A program made the translations under genes and the position numbers. From RYN-230 sp036509255 (GTDB lineage: Bacteria; Actinomycetota; Actinomycetes; Streptosporangiales; Streptosporangiaceae): a stretch of 64,000 bases of DNA. The stretch lies in NCBI GenBank assembly GCA_036509255.1, contig DATCFY010000033.1, positions 1 through 64,000 of the forward strand, in the 5' to 3' direction. Below are positions 24,127 through 32,675 of this stretch, piece after piece. The notes beneath the pieces are model-generated. The model saw nothing but the letters and a program-made list of their open reading frames with translations, had not been told where the DNA came from and ran no database searches. Each line of letters opens with the position of its first letter. The stretch's first letter is position 1.

Positions 24127-24465
24127 ATGCTCTGGCCGCTGTGGCGGGTTGCGGTCGTGGACCGGTCCATGGAGCCTGCCCTGCACTCCGGTGACTGGCT
24201 CCTCGTCCGGCGGGCGGCCCGCCCCGGCCGGCAGGTCCGGGTCCGCCCGGGGCAGCTGGTGATCGCCCGGCATCCGGCCCGGCCGGACCTGCTGCTGGTG
24301 AAGCGGGCCGCGTGGCGCGAGCCAGGCGGCTGGTGGCTCGCGGCCGACAACCTCCCGGCGGGCGCCGCGGACAGCCGCACGTTCGGCGTGGTCGCGGACC
24401 GGCTCATCGAGGGCCGGGTGCTGCTCCGCTACCGCCGCGCCCGTTCCCGGCAGGCGCCCAGATAA
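24127..24465 (+). CDS. sodX: Ni-SOD maturation protease SodX (S26-type)
   Basis: A 112-residue signal-peptidase-like protease that trims the SodN propeptide. The catalytic Ser lies in VDRSMEPALHSGDWLLV, and the general-base Lys is probably in LLLVKRAAW. AADNLPAGAADSRTFGVV is the conserved C-terminal box. It is divergent from sodN with 83 bp between starts, the usual sodN/sodX pairing. Its stop falls inside the first copy of a 19-bp direct repeat. Confidence 0.92.
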   Translation: MLWPLWRVAVVDRSMEPALHSGDWLLVRRAARPGRQVRVRPGQLVIARHPARPDLLLVKRAAWREPGGWWLAADNLPAGAADSRTFGVVADRLIEGRVLLRYRRARSRQAPR

Positions 24466-24500
24466 CGAAAACCCCCAGGCACCAGATAACGAAAACCCCC
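24458..24500. repeat. 19-bp direct repeat at the end of sodX
   Basis: Two exact 19-bp copies (24458-24476 and 24482-24500) containing AGATAACGAAAACCCCC, separated by 5 bp. The first contains the sodX stop codon; the second merges into the following hairpin. Confidence 0.85.
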
Positions 24501-24519
24501 GGCCGCCAGGGCCGGGGGT
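24495..24519. terminator. Bidirectional terminator between sodX and the permease gene
   Basis: ACCCCCGGCC-GCCAG-GGCCGGGGGT: perfect 10-bp arms between convergent genes. Confidence 0.8.
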
Positions 24520-24554
24520 CCTCGTACTGTGCTCTCCTGACCAGAACCGGGCGA

Positions 24555-26201
24555 TCAGGCCGCGGAACGCTCCGGCGGCTCGATCCCGGACTGCCGCTCG
24601 ACCAGGTTGAGCATCTCCGCCTTGGGCAGCCGGCTGGCCATCGCCCAGAAGTAGATGACCAGGCTGAACGCGGCCACGACCAGCATGTCCCACCAGAACG
24701 GGATCCGGAACGTGTTGTCCGGGCCGTACTGGCCCTGCCAGGAGATGACGCCCAGGCCGATCAGGTAGAACGGCAGCCACTGCGCCGACTTCCAGTCCAG
24801 CGGCGGCCGGTTCTCGTCGAGCGCCATGAAGATGCCGATCAGCACGTACCCGATCACGATCACCACGCCGAGCTTCCAGACCGTCACGAAGCCCGACCAG
24901 TAGATGAGCATGTTGGCGATGATGAAGGCGAGCGGGGAGACCACCTCACCCGCGGGCACCCGGTAGGGCCGGTCGGCCTCCGGGACCTGCCGGCGGAACG
25001 CGCCCATGGCCAGCGGCGCGCCCGCGTACATGAGCACACTGGCCCCGGTGACCAGGCTGACCAGGGAGTGCCAGCTCGGGAACGGCAGCAGGAAGAACAG
25101 CCCGGCCACGAAGGCCACGAGCAGGCTGATCCACGGGACGCCATTCCCGTCCACCCTGGTGAAGAACTGCGGGAAGTAACGGTTGCGGCCGAGGCCATAC
25201 CCGACCCGCGAGCTCGAGGTCTGGTACATCAGGCCGGTGCCGAACGGGGAGACGAACGCGTCGATCCGCAGGACAGCGGCCAGCCAGGCGAGGCCGACCA
25301 GGCCAGCCAGGCCGGCGAACGGGCCGGCCAGGATGTCCGGGTTGCTGATCTTCGCCCACCCGTGGGCGATCTGGCTGCTCGGCATCGCGCCGATGAACAC
25401 CACCTGCAGCATGACGTAGATGACGATGCCGATGAAGGTGGCCAGCAGGATCGCCCGGGGCAGGTTCTTCTGCGGGTTCTTGATCTCCGCCGCCAGCTGG
25501 TCGGCCTGCTCGAAGCCGAGGTAGGCGAACACGATGCCCGCCGACGGGATGGCCCCGAACAGGGCCTTCCAGCCGTAGGGGTTGAAGCCTTGACTGGTGA
25601 AGTTGCCGCCGTGGAACTTGAACAGCAGCACGATGATGGTGAGGACCGGGATGGCCACCTTCCACCAGGTGATGCCCGAGTTGACCTTGTTGAAGATGCG
25701 CATGGCCAGGAAGTTCAGCGCCGTGAAGATCACCAGGAGGACGACCGTCATCGCGAAGCCGAGCCCGGTGACGTTGCCCTTCCCGCCGTTCGCGTTCTCG
25801 TCGAACAGGCCGGTCCAGTAGTGCGACCCGTACTGCATCACCGCGAAGCACTCGATGGGGGCCACGGTGACGGCCTGCACCCAGGAGAAGAACCCGAAGG
25901 AGATACCGGCCACGCTGCCGTACGCGAGGTGCGGGAACCTCGCCGTGCCGCCGGAGACCGGGTACATCCCGCCCAGTTCGGCGTGCACCAGGGCCAGGAA
26001 GATGACCGCGACGCCGCCGATGACCCAGCCCAGCAGGGCGATCGGCCCCGCGGCCTGCGAGGCGTACAGCGCTCCGAACAGCCAGCCCGAGCCGATGATG
26101 GAAGTCTCGGACGCCCAGGTGGCGCCGATCAACCCCATCTCTCGTTTCAGGCCGATATCCGACGGTGCCGTCGGAGTAGCCGCTACGGACTCAGTTGCCA
26201 T
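24555..26201 (-). CDS. APC-family amino-acid permease
   Basis: A 548-residue transporter with about 12-14 membrane helices. The start (GLIGATWASETSIIGSGWLFGALYAS) holds the G-S/T-G motif of APC helix 1, and AYLGFEQADQLAAEIKNPQKNLPRAIL is the conserved helix 6 to loop region. ATG 26201 begins MATESVAATP. The substrate is not readable; an amino acid or polyamine is likely. About 240 bp of non-coding DNA lies upstream. Confidence 0.87.
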   Translation of the reverse strand: MATESVAATPTAPSDIGLKREMGLIGATWASETSIIGSGWLFGALYASQAAGPIALLGWVIGGVAVIFLALVHAELGGMYPVSGGTARFPHLAYGSVAGISFGFFSWVQAVTVAPIECFAVMQYGSHYWTGLFDENANGGKGNVTGLGFAMTVVLLVIFTALNFLAMRIFNKVNSGITWWKVAIPVLTIIVLLFKFHGGNFTSQGFNPYGWKALFGAIPSAGIVFAYLGFEQADQLAAEIKNPQKNLPRAILLATFIGIVIYVMLQVVFIGAMPSSQIAHGWAKISNPDILAGPFAGLAGLVGLAWLAAVLRIDAFVSPFGTGLMYQTSSSRVGYGLGRNRYFPQFFTRVDGNGVPWISLLVAFVAGLFFLLPFPSWHSLVSLVTGASVLMYAGAPLAMGAFRRQVPEADRPYRVPAGEVVSPLAFIIANMLIYWSGFVTVWKLGVVIVIGYVLIGIFMALDENRPPLDWKSAQWLPFYLIGLGVISWQGQYGPDNTFRIPFWWDMLVVAAFSLVIYFWAMASRLPKAEMLNLVERQSGIEPPERSAA

Positions 26202-26439
26202 GGTTCCGAACCTTCTTTCGGGTCCGCATACGTGGGCCATACGGCCTGTGAGTAGGCCCATGGTAATGATCGTCAAACAGCCTGAGAAGAAGAGAGCGGC
26301 TTCATTTCGGTAACGCGGATCACGATAAGTCCACGAAGCGACACGCGCCGCTGTCCATTTACGGGCGGACCTACGTGTAACGGAGGGAAACAGGCGACGG
26401 AAGTTGAAACGGAGGCCAGCGGAATCTGGCGGCTAGACG

Positions 26440-27009
26440 CTAGATCGCAGCGGTGGAAGCCTTGCCGCTCGGGCTGCGCCGGCGCTCGTGCAGGGCCGTC
26501 ACGCTGGCCTTGGCCGCGCAGCGGTCACTGCAATAGGCCAGCGACCGGTCGGGAGTCAAATCGACGAGCACGTGCGGGCAGGACGGGGCCTCGCAGTGAC
26601 GCAGCCGGTCGGTACCCAGGCTGGTGACCACGTTGGTCAGGCCCAGCACGGCGCCAGCCGCGTAACGGTCCGCGACCGAGCCGCTGTCCGCGTGGTGCAG
26701 ATGCCAGGTCCCGCCGTCGTGCCGGGCGATCTCGGGGTGGATAGGGTGCCGGGCGAGTAGCGCGTTCAGCCGTGCCGCCGCTTCATCCCCGTTGCCCCCG
26801 GCGCAATCCGCGAAGATCATCCGCAGATGGGACCGCAGTTCCCGCAGCGCGTCAAGATCAGCGCCGGTCACCCGGGCGCACAAACCAGCCCGGTCCGCCA
26901 TGAAGGCCCGATAAGCCTCTATGGTGGCCAGCTCATCCTGACGGCCGCCGCCAGCGACGCTCGTGTTGACCAAGCGCGCCGCCAGCTCGGCATAGGAGGT
27001 GAGATCCAC
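26440..27009 (-). CDS. CGNR zinc-finger (ABATE-domain) putative regulator
   Basis: A 189-residue protein with an N-terminal ABATE-type region (ARLVNTSVAGG, LDALRELRSHLRMIF) and a C-terminal CGNR-type zinc finger (CEAPSCPHVLVDLTPDRSLAYCSDRCAAKASVTALHERR, with C-x4-C and CSDRC cysteines). The central CGNR tetrapeptide is replaced by CSDRC. Proteins of this group are thought to be stress-linked DNA-binding regulators. GTG start. No operon partner. Confidence 0.8.
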   Translation of the reverse strand: MDLTSYAELAARLVNTSVAGGGRQDELATIEAYRAFMADRAGLCARVTGADLDALRELRSHLRMIFADCAGGNGDEAAARLNALLARHPIHPEIARHDGGTWHLHHADSGSVADRYAAGAVLGLTNVVTSLGTDRLRHCEAPSCPHVLVDLTPDRSLAYCSDRCAAKASVTALHERRRSPSGKASTAAI

Positions 27010-27247
27010 TCCAGTCCTTCAGCTGCTGGGGGGCATGGGGGTCCGCTTCCCCGCACAGAGTATGGCACAGACCGTCCGGCCCGGCCGGCCCTTCCACTGG
27101 GTCGCCCGTACTGCTTGGTAGCTGAGTGTAGCTACGTGGCCCCGGGCCGCCGCGCGGCGGGGTCTGATCGTCCGCCGGGCGGCCCCTGATCGTCCGCGGG
27201 GCGCCCCTGATCATCCACCGGGCGGCATCAGGCGTTAAGGTGCGCCC

Positions 27248-28216
27248 ATGTTCGCTGTCACTGCCGCACGCATCGACGCCGATGACCCGCTGAGCGGACT
27301 GGAGCTGGGGGAGCACCCGGATCCCTCGCCCCCGGACGGGTGGACCACGGTGACCGTGCGGGCCGCCGCGCTCAATCACCACGACGTCTGGACCCTGCGT
27401 GGCGTGGGCATCTCCGCCGACCGGCTGCCCATCGTCCTCGGCTGTGACGCGGCCGGCCTGGACGAGGACGGCCACGAGGTGATCGTGCACGCGGTGATCG
27501 GCGACCCGTCAGTCGGGCGCGGCGACGAGACGCTCGACCCCCGCCGCTCGCTGCTGTCCGAGCGTTACGACGGCACGTTCGCCCAGCGGGTCGCGGTGCC
27601 CCGGCGCAACCTGGTGCCCAAGCCCGCGGCACTGTCCTTCACCGAGGCCGCCTGCCTGCCCACGGCGTACCTGACCGCCTACCGGATGCTGTTCACCAAG
27701 TCTGGTCTGCAGCCCGGGGCCACGATCCTGGTCCAGGGGGCGGGTGGTGGTGTCGCGACCGCTCTCCTGATGATCGGGCGGGCGGCGGGCTTTCGGGTCT
27801 GGGCGACCAGCCGCGATGAACGCAAACGTGACCGCGCCCTGGAACTCGGCGCCGACCGGGTCTTCGCGGACGGGGACAGGCTGCCGGAGCGGGTCGACGC
27901 GGTGATGGAATCGGTGGGCCAGGCCACCTGGGCCCACTCGCTGCGGGCTCTCAAGCCCGGGGGCCGGATCGTCGTCTGCGGCGCGACCAGCGGGGCGCTG
28001 CCGCCCGCGGACCTGAACCGGGTCTTCTTCCTCCAGCTGTCCGTGGTCGGCTCCACCATGGGCACGCGGGACGAGCTGGAGCGGCTGGCCACCTTCCTCG
28101 AGCAGACCGGCGTGCGGCCGAAGATCGACCGGACTATGCCGCTGGAGCAGGCCAAGGACGGCGTCGCCGCGATGATCGCGGGAGACCTGTTCGGCAAGGT
28201 CGTGTTCACCGCTTAG
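27248..28216 (+). CDS. MDR-superfamily oxidoreductase (quinone reductase-like)
   Basis: A 322-residue medium-chain dehydrogenase/reductase with an N-terminal GroES-like fold (AALNHHDVWTLRG) and an NAD(P)H-binding fold (ILVQGAGGGVATALLMIGRAAGFRVWATSR). It lacks the structural-zinc cysteine lobe of alcohol dehydrogenases (SERYDGTFAQ there), so it is probably a zinc-independent NADPH:quinone/enone reductase. The following gene, a disrupted dehydrogenase, starts 15 nt after the stop and was probably in the same transcript. Confidence 0.85.
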   Translation: MFAVTAARIDADDPLSGLELGEHPDPSPPDGWTTVTVRAAALNHHDVWTLRGVGISADRLPIVLGCDAAGLDEDGHEVIVHAVIGDPSVGRGDETLDPRRSLLSERYDGTFAQRVAVPRRNLVPKPAALSFTEAACLPTAYLTAYRMLFTKSGLQPGATILVQGAGGGVATALLMIGRAAGFRVWATSRDERKRDRALELGADRVFADGDRLPERVDAVMESVGQATWAHSLRALKPGGRIVVCGATSGALPPADLNRVFFLQLSVVGSTMGTRDELERLATFLEQTGVRPKIDRTMPLEQAKDGVAAMIAGDLFGKVVFTA

Positions 28217-28231
28217 CGCGGGACAGTGCTG

Positions 28232-29195
28232 ATGGGCGCGCCGGAACGGCTCCGGGTGGTCGTGACCCACTGGGTGCACCCGGACGTGGCTGACTACCTG
28301 GCCAGTTTCTGTGACCCGGTGCTGCCTGCCGGGCCCGGCGAGGTCTTCGCGCCGGACACGGTCGCGGACCTGGCCGCCGGCGCCACCGGGCTCATCACCG
28401 GGATGTCCGACCGGGTGGATGAGGCGTTCCTGGCCGGCTGCCCGCGGCTGCGGGTCATCAGCGCGACACTCAAGGGCTACGACAACTTCGCCGCCGCCGC
28501 CTGCGCCCGCCGCGGCGTGTGGCTGACCATCCTGCCCGACCTGCTGACGGTGCCCACCGCGGAGCTCGCGGTCGGCCTGATCATCGGGGTGATGCGCCGG
28601 GTGGCCGAGGCCGACCGCGAGATGCGCCTGGGCACGTTCGCGGGCTGGCGGCCCCGCCTGTACGGCGCCGGCCTGGACGGCGCCACCGCCGGGATCGTAG
28701 GAATGGGGCAGGTGGGGCAGGCCGTGGCCGCCCGGCTGCGCGGGTTCGGCACCCGGATCGTCTACTGCGACCCCCGTCCGGTGCCCCCTTCCGCGCTCGC
28801 CGGGGCGGAGATGACCCGCCTCGACTGGTTTTCGTTGCGGGAAGTAAGCGACGTGGTGGTGCTGGCGCTGCCGCTGACCGCGGACACCCGCCATCTGCTT
28901 GGCGCGGAGGCGCTGGCCACCATGCGGCCCGGCGCCTTCCTGGTGAACGTGGGCCGCGGATCAGTGGTGGACGAGGACGCCGTCGCCGGCGCACTCGCGT
29001 CCGGGCAGCTCGCCGGCTACGCCGCCGACGTGCTCGCGATGGAGGACTGGGTTCACCCCGCACCTGGGCTCCGCGGTGGACGGGGTGCGCAGGCAGATGT
29101 CACACGAGGCGGCCCGCCAGGTGCACCAGGTGCTCCGCGGCCAGCGGCCCGACCATGCCGTCAACGAGCCGGCCCGGTCCCGCCCGGGACCGTAA
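28232..29195 (+). pseudogene. D-2-hydroxyacid dehydrogenase, frame broken near 29045
   Basis: The first ~275 residues are a typical NAD-dependent D-2-hydroxyacid dehydrogenase, close to the phosphite/glyoxylate-type subgroup: VISATLKGYDNFAAAACARRGVWLT, GIVGMGQVGQAVAARL (NAD motif), VNVGRGSVVDEDAV, YAADVLAMEDW. After MEDW at about 29049 the homology continues in another frame: FTPHLGSAVDGVRRQMSHEA, with the catalytic His in TPHLGS, then HQVLRGQRPDHAVN to a TAA at 29193-29195. The ~15-20 residues normally between MEDW and FTPHLGS are missing. So a short deletion not divisible by three removed that segment and shifted the frame. Read in the original frame, translation would run on antisense through the next gene to 29371. 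Either a true pseudogene or an assembly error. Confidence 0.85.
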
Positions 29196-29206
29196 CGCCC
29201 CGGCGG

Positions 29207-30415
29207 CTACTGCCGGTAGGTGCTGAGGAAGGTGCTCAGCCGCCCGATCGCGTCGTCGAGCACGTCGATCCCAGCCAGGAAGACCATCCGCAGGTGGTCG
29301 GGAGTGTCCAGGTTGAACCCGGTGCCGTGGGTGAGCAGCAGATGCTGCTGCTCCAGGAGGTCGATGACTAGCTGCTGATCATCGGAGATCTTGTACACAT
29401 CCGGGTCGAGCCGGGGGAACACGTACAGCGCGCCACGCGGCTTGACGCAGTCCACGCCGGGGATCGCGTTCAGCTTCTCCCAGGCGTGGTCCCGCTGGTC
29501 GCGGAGCCTGCCCCCCGGCTGCAGCAGCGCGGTGATGCTCTGCGGGCCGCCCAGCGCGGCCTGGATGGCGTACTGGCTCGGCACGTTGGGGCACATCCGC
29601 ATGTTCGCGAGCAGCTCCAGGCCCTCCAGGTACCCGGCCGCCTCCCGGCGCGGGCCGCTGACCAGCAGCCAGCCGGTGCGGAAGCCGGGTGCCCGGTAAG
29701 TCTTGGAGAGCCCGGACAGGGTCAGGACGACCAGATCGGGAGCGAGCGCGGCGGTCGATTCGTGGACCGCCCCGTCGTAGAGGATCTTGTCGTAGATCTC
29801 GTCGGCGAGGACGAGCAGGCCGTGCCGGCGGGCCAGGTCGAGCAGGCCGAGCAGGGTTTCCCGGGAGTACACCGCCCCGGTGGGGTTGTTCGGGTTGATG
29901 ATGACCAGGGCCCTGGTGTTCTCGGTGATCTTCGAGGCCACGTCGTCCAGGTCAGGCTGCCAGCCGGTCTGCTCGTCACACCGGTAGTGCGCGGCCCGGG
30001 CGCCGCACAGGATCACCGCCCCGGTCCACAGCGGGTAGTCGGGGCTGGGCACGAGGACCTCGTCGCCAGGGTCCAGCAGCGCCTGGAGGGCCATCACGAT
30101 GAGCTCGGAGACCCCGTTGCCGAGGTAGACGTCGTCGGGGCCGACGTCGGGGACGCCCAGGGTGGTGTAGTACTGGGCGACGGCCAGCCGGGCCGAATGG
30201 ATGCCCCGCGCATCGCTGTAGCCCTGGGCCTCGCCGATGTTCTGGACCAGCTCGGTGACCACGGAGTCCGGGGCCATCAGCCCGAACGGCGCGGTGTTGC
30301 CGATGTTGAGCTTGAGGATCCGGTGCCCTTCGGCCTCCAGCTGCCGGGCCCGGTGCAGCACCGGGCCGCGGATGTCGTACCGGACGTTGTTCAGCCTGCT
30401 GGCCTGCGGCACCAT
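29207..30415 (-). CDS. PLP-dependent aminotransferase (AlaA-type, class I/II)
   Basis: A 402-residue fold-type I aminotransferase. The PLP lysine lies in LTLSGLSKTYRAPGFRTGW; other signatures are IGEAQGYSDARGI, NPNNPTGAVYS and LPGDEVLVPSPDYPLWTGA-like. Similar proteins act as glutamate-pyruvate transaminases. ATG 30415 (MVPQASRLNN) fits the family; the frame is open upstream but Arg/Pro-rich there. Its stop is 11 nt from the end of the disrupted dehydrogenase. Confidence 0.88.
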   Translation of the reverse strand: MVPQASRLNNVRYDIRGPVLHRARQLEAEGHRILKLNIGNTAPFGLMAPDSVVTELVQNIGEAQGYSDARGIHSARLAVAQYYTTLGVPDVGPDDVYLGNGVSELIVMALQALLDPGDEVLVPSPDYPLWTGAVILCGARAAHYRCDEQTGWQPDLDDVASKITENTRALVIINPNNPTGAVYSRETLLGLLDLARRHGLLVLADEIYDKILYDGAVHESTAALAPDLVVLTLSGLSKTYRAPGFRTGWLLVSGPRREAAGYLEGLELLANMRMCPNVPSQYAIQAALGGPQSITALLQPGGRLRDQRDHAWEKLNAIPGVDCVKPRGALYVFPRLDPDVYKISDDQQLVIDLLEQQHLLLTHGTGFNLDTPDHLRMVFLAGIDVLDDAIGRLSTFLSTYRQ

Positions 30416-30533
30416 CACCACGTACCTCCTGATCCGGGGACTGGGGCTATCCGCCGGCGAACGGCGCAGCGGCGATTGCGGAACGAGATAAGAGCCTATC
30501 TTCACGCTTGAGGGCCCGGTCCGCGAACTCTTT

Positions 30534-31436
30534 TCAGCGGGGGTCGCCGGCCTGGCCGCCCTCGGTCCCGGGCGCGTCCGTGTCCGGGGCCGCCGTCTGG
30601 GGGGTGCCGGTCTGGGGGGTGCCGGAGCCGGAGGCATCCGCGGCGCCGAAGATCTCGGCCTTGATCCGGTCCAGCGCGTCGTCCAGGATCGTCCGCAGGT
30701 CGCCCACGGCGTCTTCGCTCACCGCGTGCGCCTGGGCCGCCGCGGCCCGCAGTTCCCGGGTGAAGCGGCGGGCCAGTTGTTCCAGGTCCCGGTAGGTCCC
30801 GGGGTCCGCCCAGCCCGATCCGCCCGGCGGCCAGCCACGCCAGCCGGCGCCGGTCTCCTCCCGCCGGGCCCGGCCGCGCCGGGCGCGCTCCTGCTGAGCG
30901 TGCTCGTGCTGGGCCTGGTCCTGCTGGGCCTGCTCGTGGAGGGCCTCATCCCAGGCGGACGCGGCCCGGCTGTCGCGGCGGGGCGGCCGGGCGCCGTTAC
31001 GCGGCGCTCCGGCTTTCCCGCCGCGCGGCGGCGGGGGGGTGCCGCGGCCGTGCATGTCCCGCGCGGCAAAGGTCAGTTCCTCACGCAGGTTGCGCACGGT
31101 CTCCCGGACGTCCTCGGTGACTTCACGGGCGATGTCCTGGACCGACGCGGTGATCTCCTCCTCCAGGTCGCGGAGTTCATCGGAGCGGTTGCGGAGTTCC
31201 TCCCGGCCCTTGTCGGTGATCCGGTACACCTTGCGCCCGTCGGCCTCGTCGTGGGTGACCAGGCCCTCTTCCTCCAGCCGGGCCAGCCGGGGGTAGATGG
31301 TCCCGGGTGAGGGGGCATAGACGCCCATGAACCGGTCCTGGAGCAGCCGGATCACCTCGTAGCCGTGCCGGGGTGACTCATTGAGCAGCTTGAGCAGGTA
31401 CAGCCGGAGCCTGCCGTGCCGGAAGACGGGGCTCAC
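30534..31436 (-). CDS. PadR-family transcriptional regulator
   Basis: A 300-residue PadR protein with the winged helix HGRLRLYLLKLLNESPRHGYEVIRLLQDRF at the N-terminus, the GTIYPRLARLEEEGLV recognition region, then a long charged helical C-terminus. The tail includes a Gln/Ala/His repeat (HEQAQQDQAQHEHAQQ) and a GTPQT duplication near the end. The GTG at 31436 overlaps the stop of the DUF4097 gene (GTGA), so both are coupled. It may sense envelope or drug stress with its partner; no operator is assigned. Confidence 0.87.
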   Translation of the reverse strand: MSPVFRHGRLRLYLLKLLNESPRHGYEVIRLLQDRFMGVYAPSPGTIYPRLARLEEEGLVTHDEADGRKVYRITDKGREELRNRSDELRDLEEEITASVQDIAREVTEDVRETVRNLREELTFAARDMHGRGTPPPPRGGKAGAPRNGARPPRRDSRAASAWDEALHEQAQQDQAQHEHAQQERARRGRARREETGAGWRGWPPGGSGWADPGTYRDLEQLARRFTRELRAAAAQAHAVSEDAVGDLRTILDDALDRIKAEIFGAADASGSGTPQTGTPQTAAPDTDAPGTEGGQAGDPR

Positions 31437-32296
31437 CGCCTGTCCCCCGCCGCCCCGGCCGCCGCCCGGGGCGCTCCTGGCTCGCCCCGCTGCAGCAGCG
31501 TGACCTGTCCGGACATGGTGGTGACACGGACCACGCCGGGATGTCCTGCTGGGCCGGCGCCGGGCTGTCCGGGGCACAGCTCGCCGCTGAGCGTGCTGGC
31601 GCCGGGTTCTTCGGTGTGCCGCAGGCCCGGGAACTCGCTCAGCACCCGGCCGGTGGTGGACCGCAGGTCCACCCGGGCGCGGGCGTCGGCGGGCAGCCGG
31701 ATCGCGACCGGCCCGGACACGGTGTCTACCCGGAGCGCCGCGTCGTGGTCGAGGTCGACGTCCGCGGTAACCCGCCCGCTCACCGTCTTGGCGTCCAGCC
31801 GGTCCACCGAGCCGTCGGCCAGGGTGAGGTCGCCGGACACCGAGTTGAACCCGATGGTCCCGCCGAGGCCTTGGGCCTCGATGTCGCCGGACACCGTGCG
31901 GGCGTCCACCGCCCCGGTCACCCCGTCCAGCGTGATGGACCCGGACAAGCTCTTCACCGAGGTCGCCGCCGAGATCCCGGACACGATGGCGCTCGCGGTG
32001 ACTACGCCCAGCTGGACCGGGCAATCCTTCGGCACCGTGATGGTGATGGTGGCAGCGGTCCGGTCCGGCTGCAGCCAGCCGAGCAGCCCGTCCCAGCTCA
32101 GGTCCTCGTAGCTGACCGTGAGGGTGCCGTCGGAGTGACTCACGATCAGCGGCTGGCCGGTCACGCCCGCGATGTCCAGGCAAGCCCGGTCGCCGGTGCT
32201 GAGCACCGCCACCGAGCCGCCGATGGCGCGTACCCGCAGCGTGTCCACCCGGTCGAAGTCGTACGTGGCAGGAGCGTCAACGGTCCAGCGCGGCAT
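31433..32296 (-). CDS. DUF4097 beta-strand repeat protein
   Basis: A 287-residue protein of DUF4097 type, made of repeated short beta strands ending in S/T-G-x-I/V (GSITLDGVTGAVDARTVSGD, SVSGDLTLADGSVDRLDAKT). It has no obvious signal peptide or membrane segment. DUF4097 genes are often linked to PadR regulators in actinobacteria and Firmicutes; the biochemical role is unknown. Here it is the first gene of a pair with padR, 4-bp overlap. Confidence 0.8.
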   Translation of the reverse strand: MPRWTVDAPATYDFDRVDTLRVRAIGGSVAVLSTGDRACLDIAGVTGQPLIVSHSDGTLTVSYEDLSWDGLLGWLQPDRTAATITITVPKDCPVQLGVVTASAIVSGISAATSVKSLSGSITLDGVTGAVDARTVSGDIEAQGLGGTIGFNSVSGDLTLADGSVDRLDAKTVSGRVTADVDLDHDAALRVDTVSGPVAIRLPADARARVDLRSTTGRVLSEFPGLRHTEEPGASTLSGELCPGQPGAGPAGHPGVVRVTTMSGQVTLLQRGEPGAPRAAAGAAGDRR

Positions 32297-32492
32297 GTCG
32301 TGATCCTCTCAGCGTGGCCCGGGCGGCCAGGCGTCCCAGCACCCATACGATATATCTCGTTGACTGAAAGTCAAGATGTATCGCGAATCGAGGTGCGGGC
32401 TGCCCGGGGCCGCCGCCTGGGCCCGCCAGCCGGCCAGTCCGCGGTACCATCGCGCGGGCCCTCCGGGGTGCAGCGACGCGCCCGGCTGTCCG

Positions 32493-32672
32493 CTAGTCCG
32501 CGTCGTCCTCGTCGAGGCGGGCCAGCCAGGTGGCCAGCTTCTCCACGGTTGCCTCGGTCTCGGGGAACAGGTCGACGAACTCGCGCAGCCGTTCCGCGAG
32601 CCAGCCCAGGCTGACCTCGTCATCCGCGCGCCGGTCGAGCAGTTCCTCGATGCCGCGGTCGGTGAAGTACAT
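32493..32672 (-). CDS. DUF6104-like 59-residue protein downstream of kgd
   Basis: An ATG at 32672, 3 nt after the kgd stop, opens a 59-residue frame beginning MYFTDRGIEELLDRR, then VSLGWLAERLREFVDLFP, and ending in an acidic tail. It resembles the small DUF6104 proteins found next to 2-oxoglutarate dehydrogenase genes in Streptomyces relatives. Charged, helical, no membrane segment. The tight spacing suggests co-translation with kgd; the function is unknown. Confidence 0.8.
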   Translation of the reverse strand: MYFTDRGIEELLDRRADDEVSLGWLAERLREFVDLFPETEATVEKLATWLARLDEDDAD

Positions 32673-32675
32673 CGT

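Noticed and set aside
24458..24500. 19-bp direct repeats as a possible attachment site or transposon target duplication
   Set aside because: No integrase, transposase or foreign gene lies between or next to them and they are only 5 bp apart; they look like an ordinary tandem duplication.
30534..32183. The long upstream part of the padR frame as a fused protein
   Set aside because: The part before 31436 overlaps the DUF4097 gene in another frame and has no domain; the GTGA overlap supports the short start.
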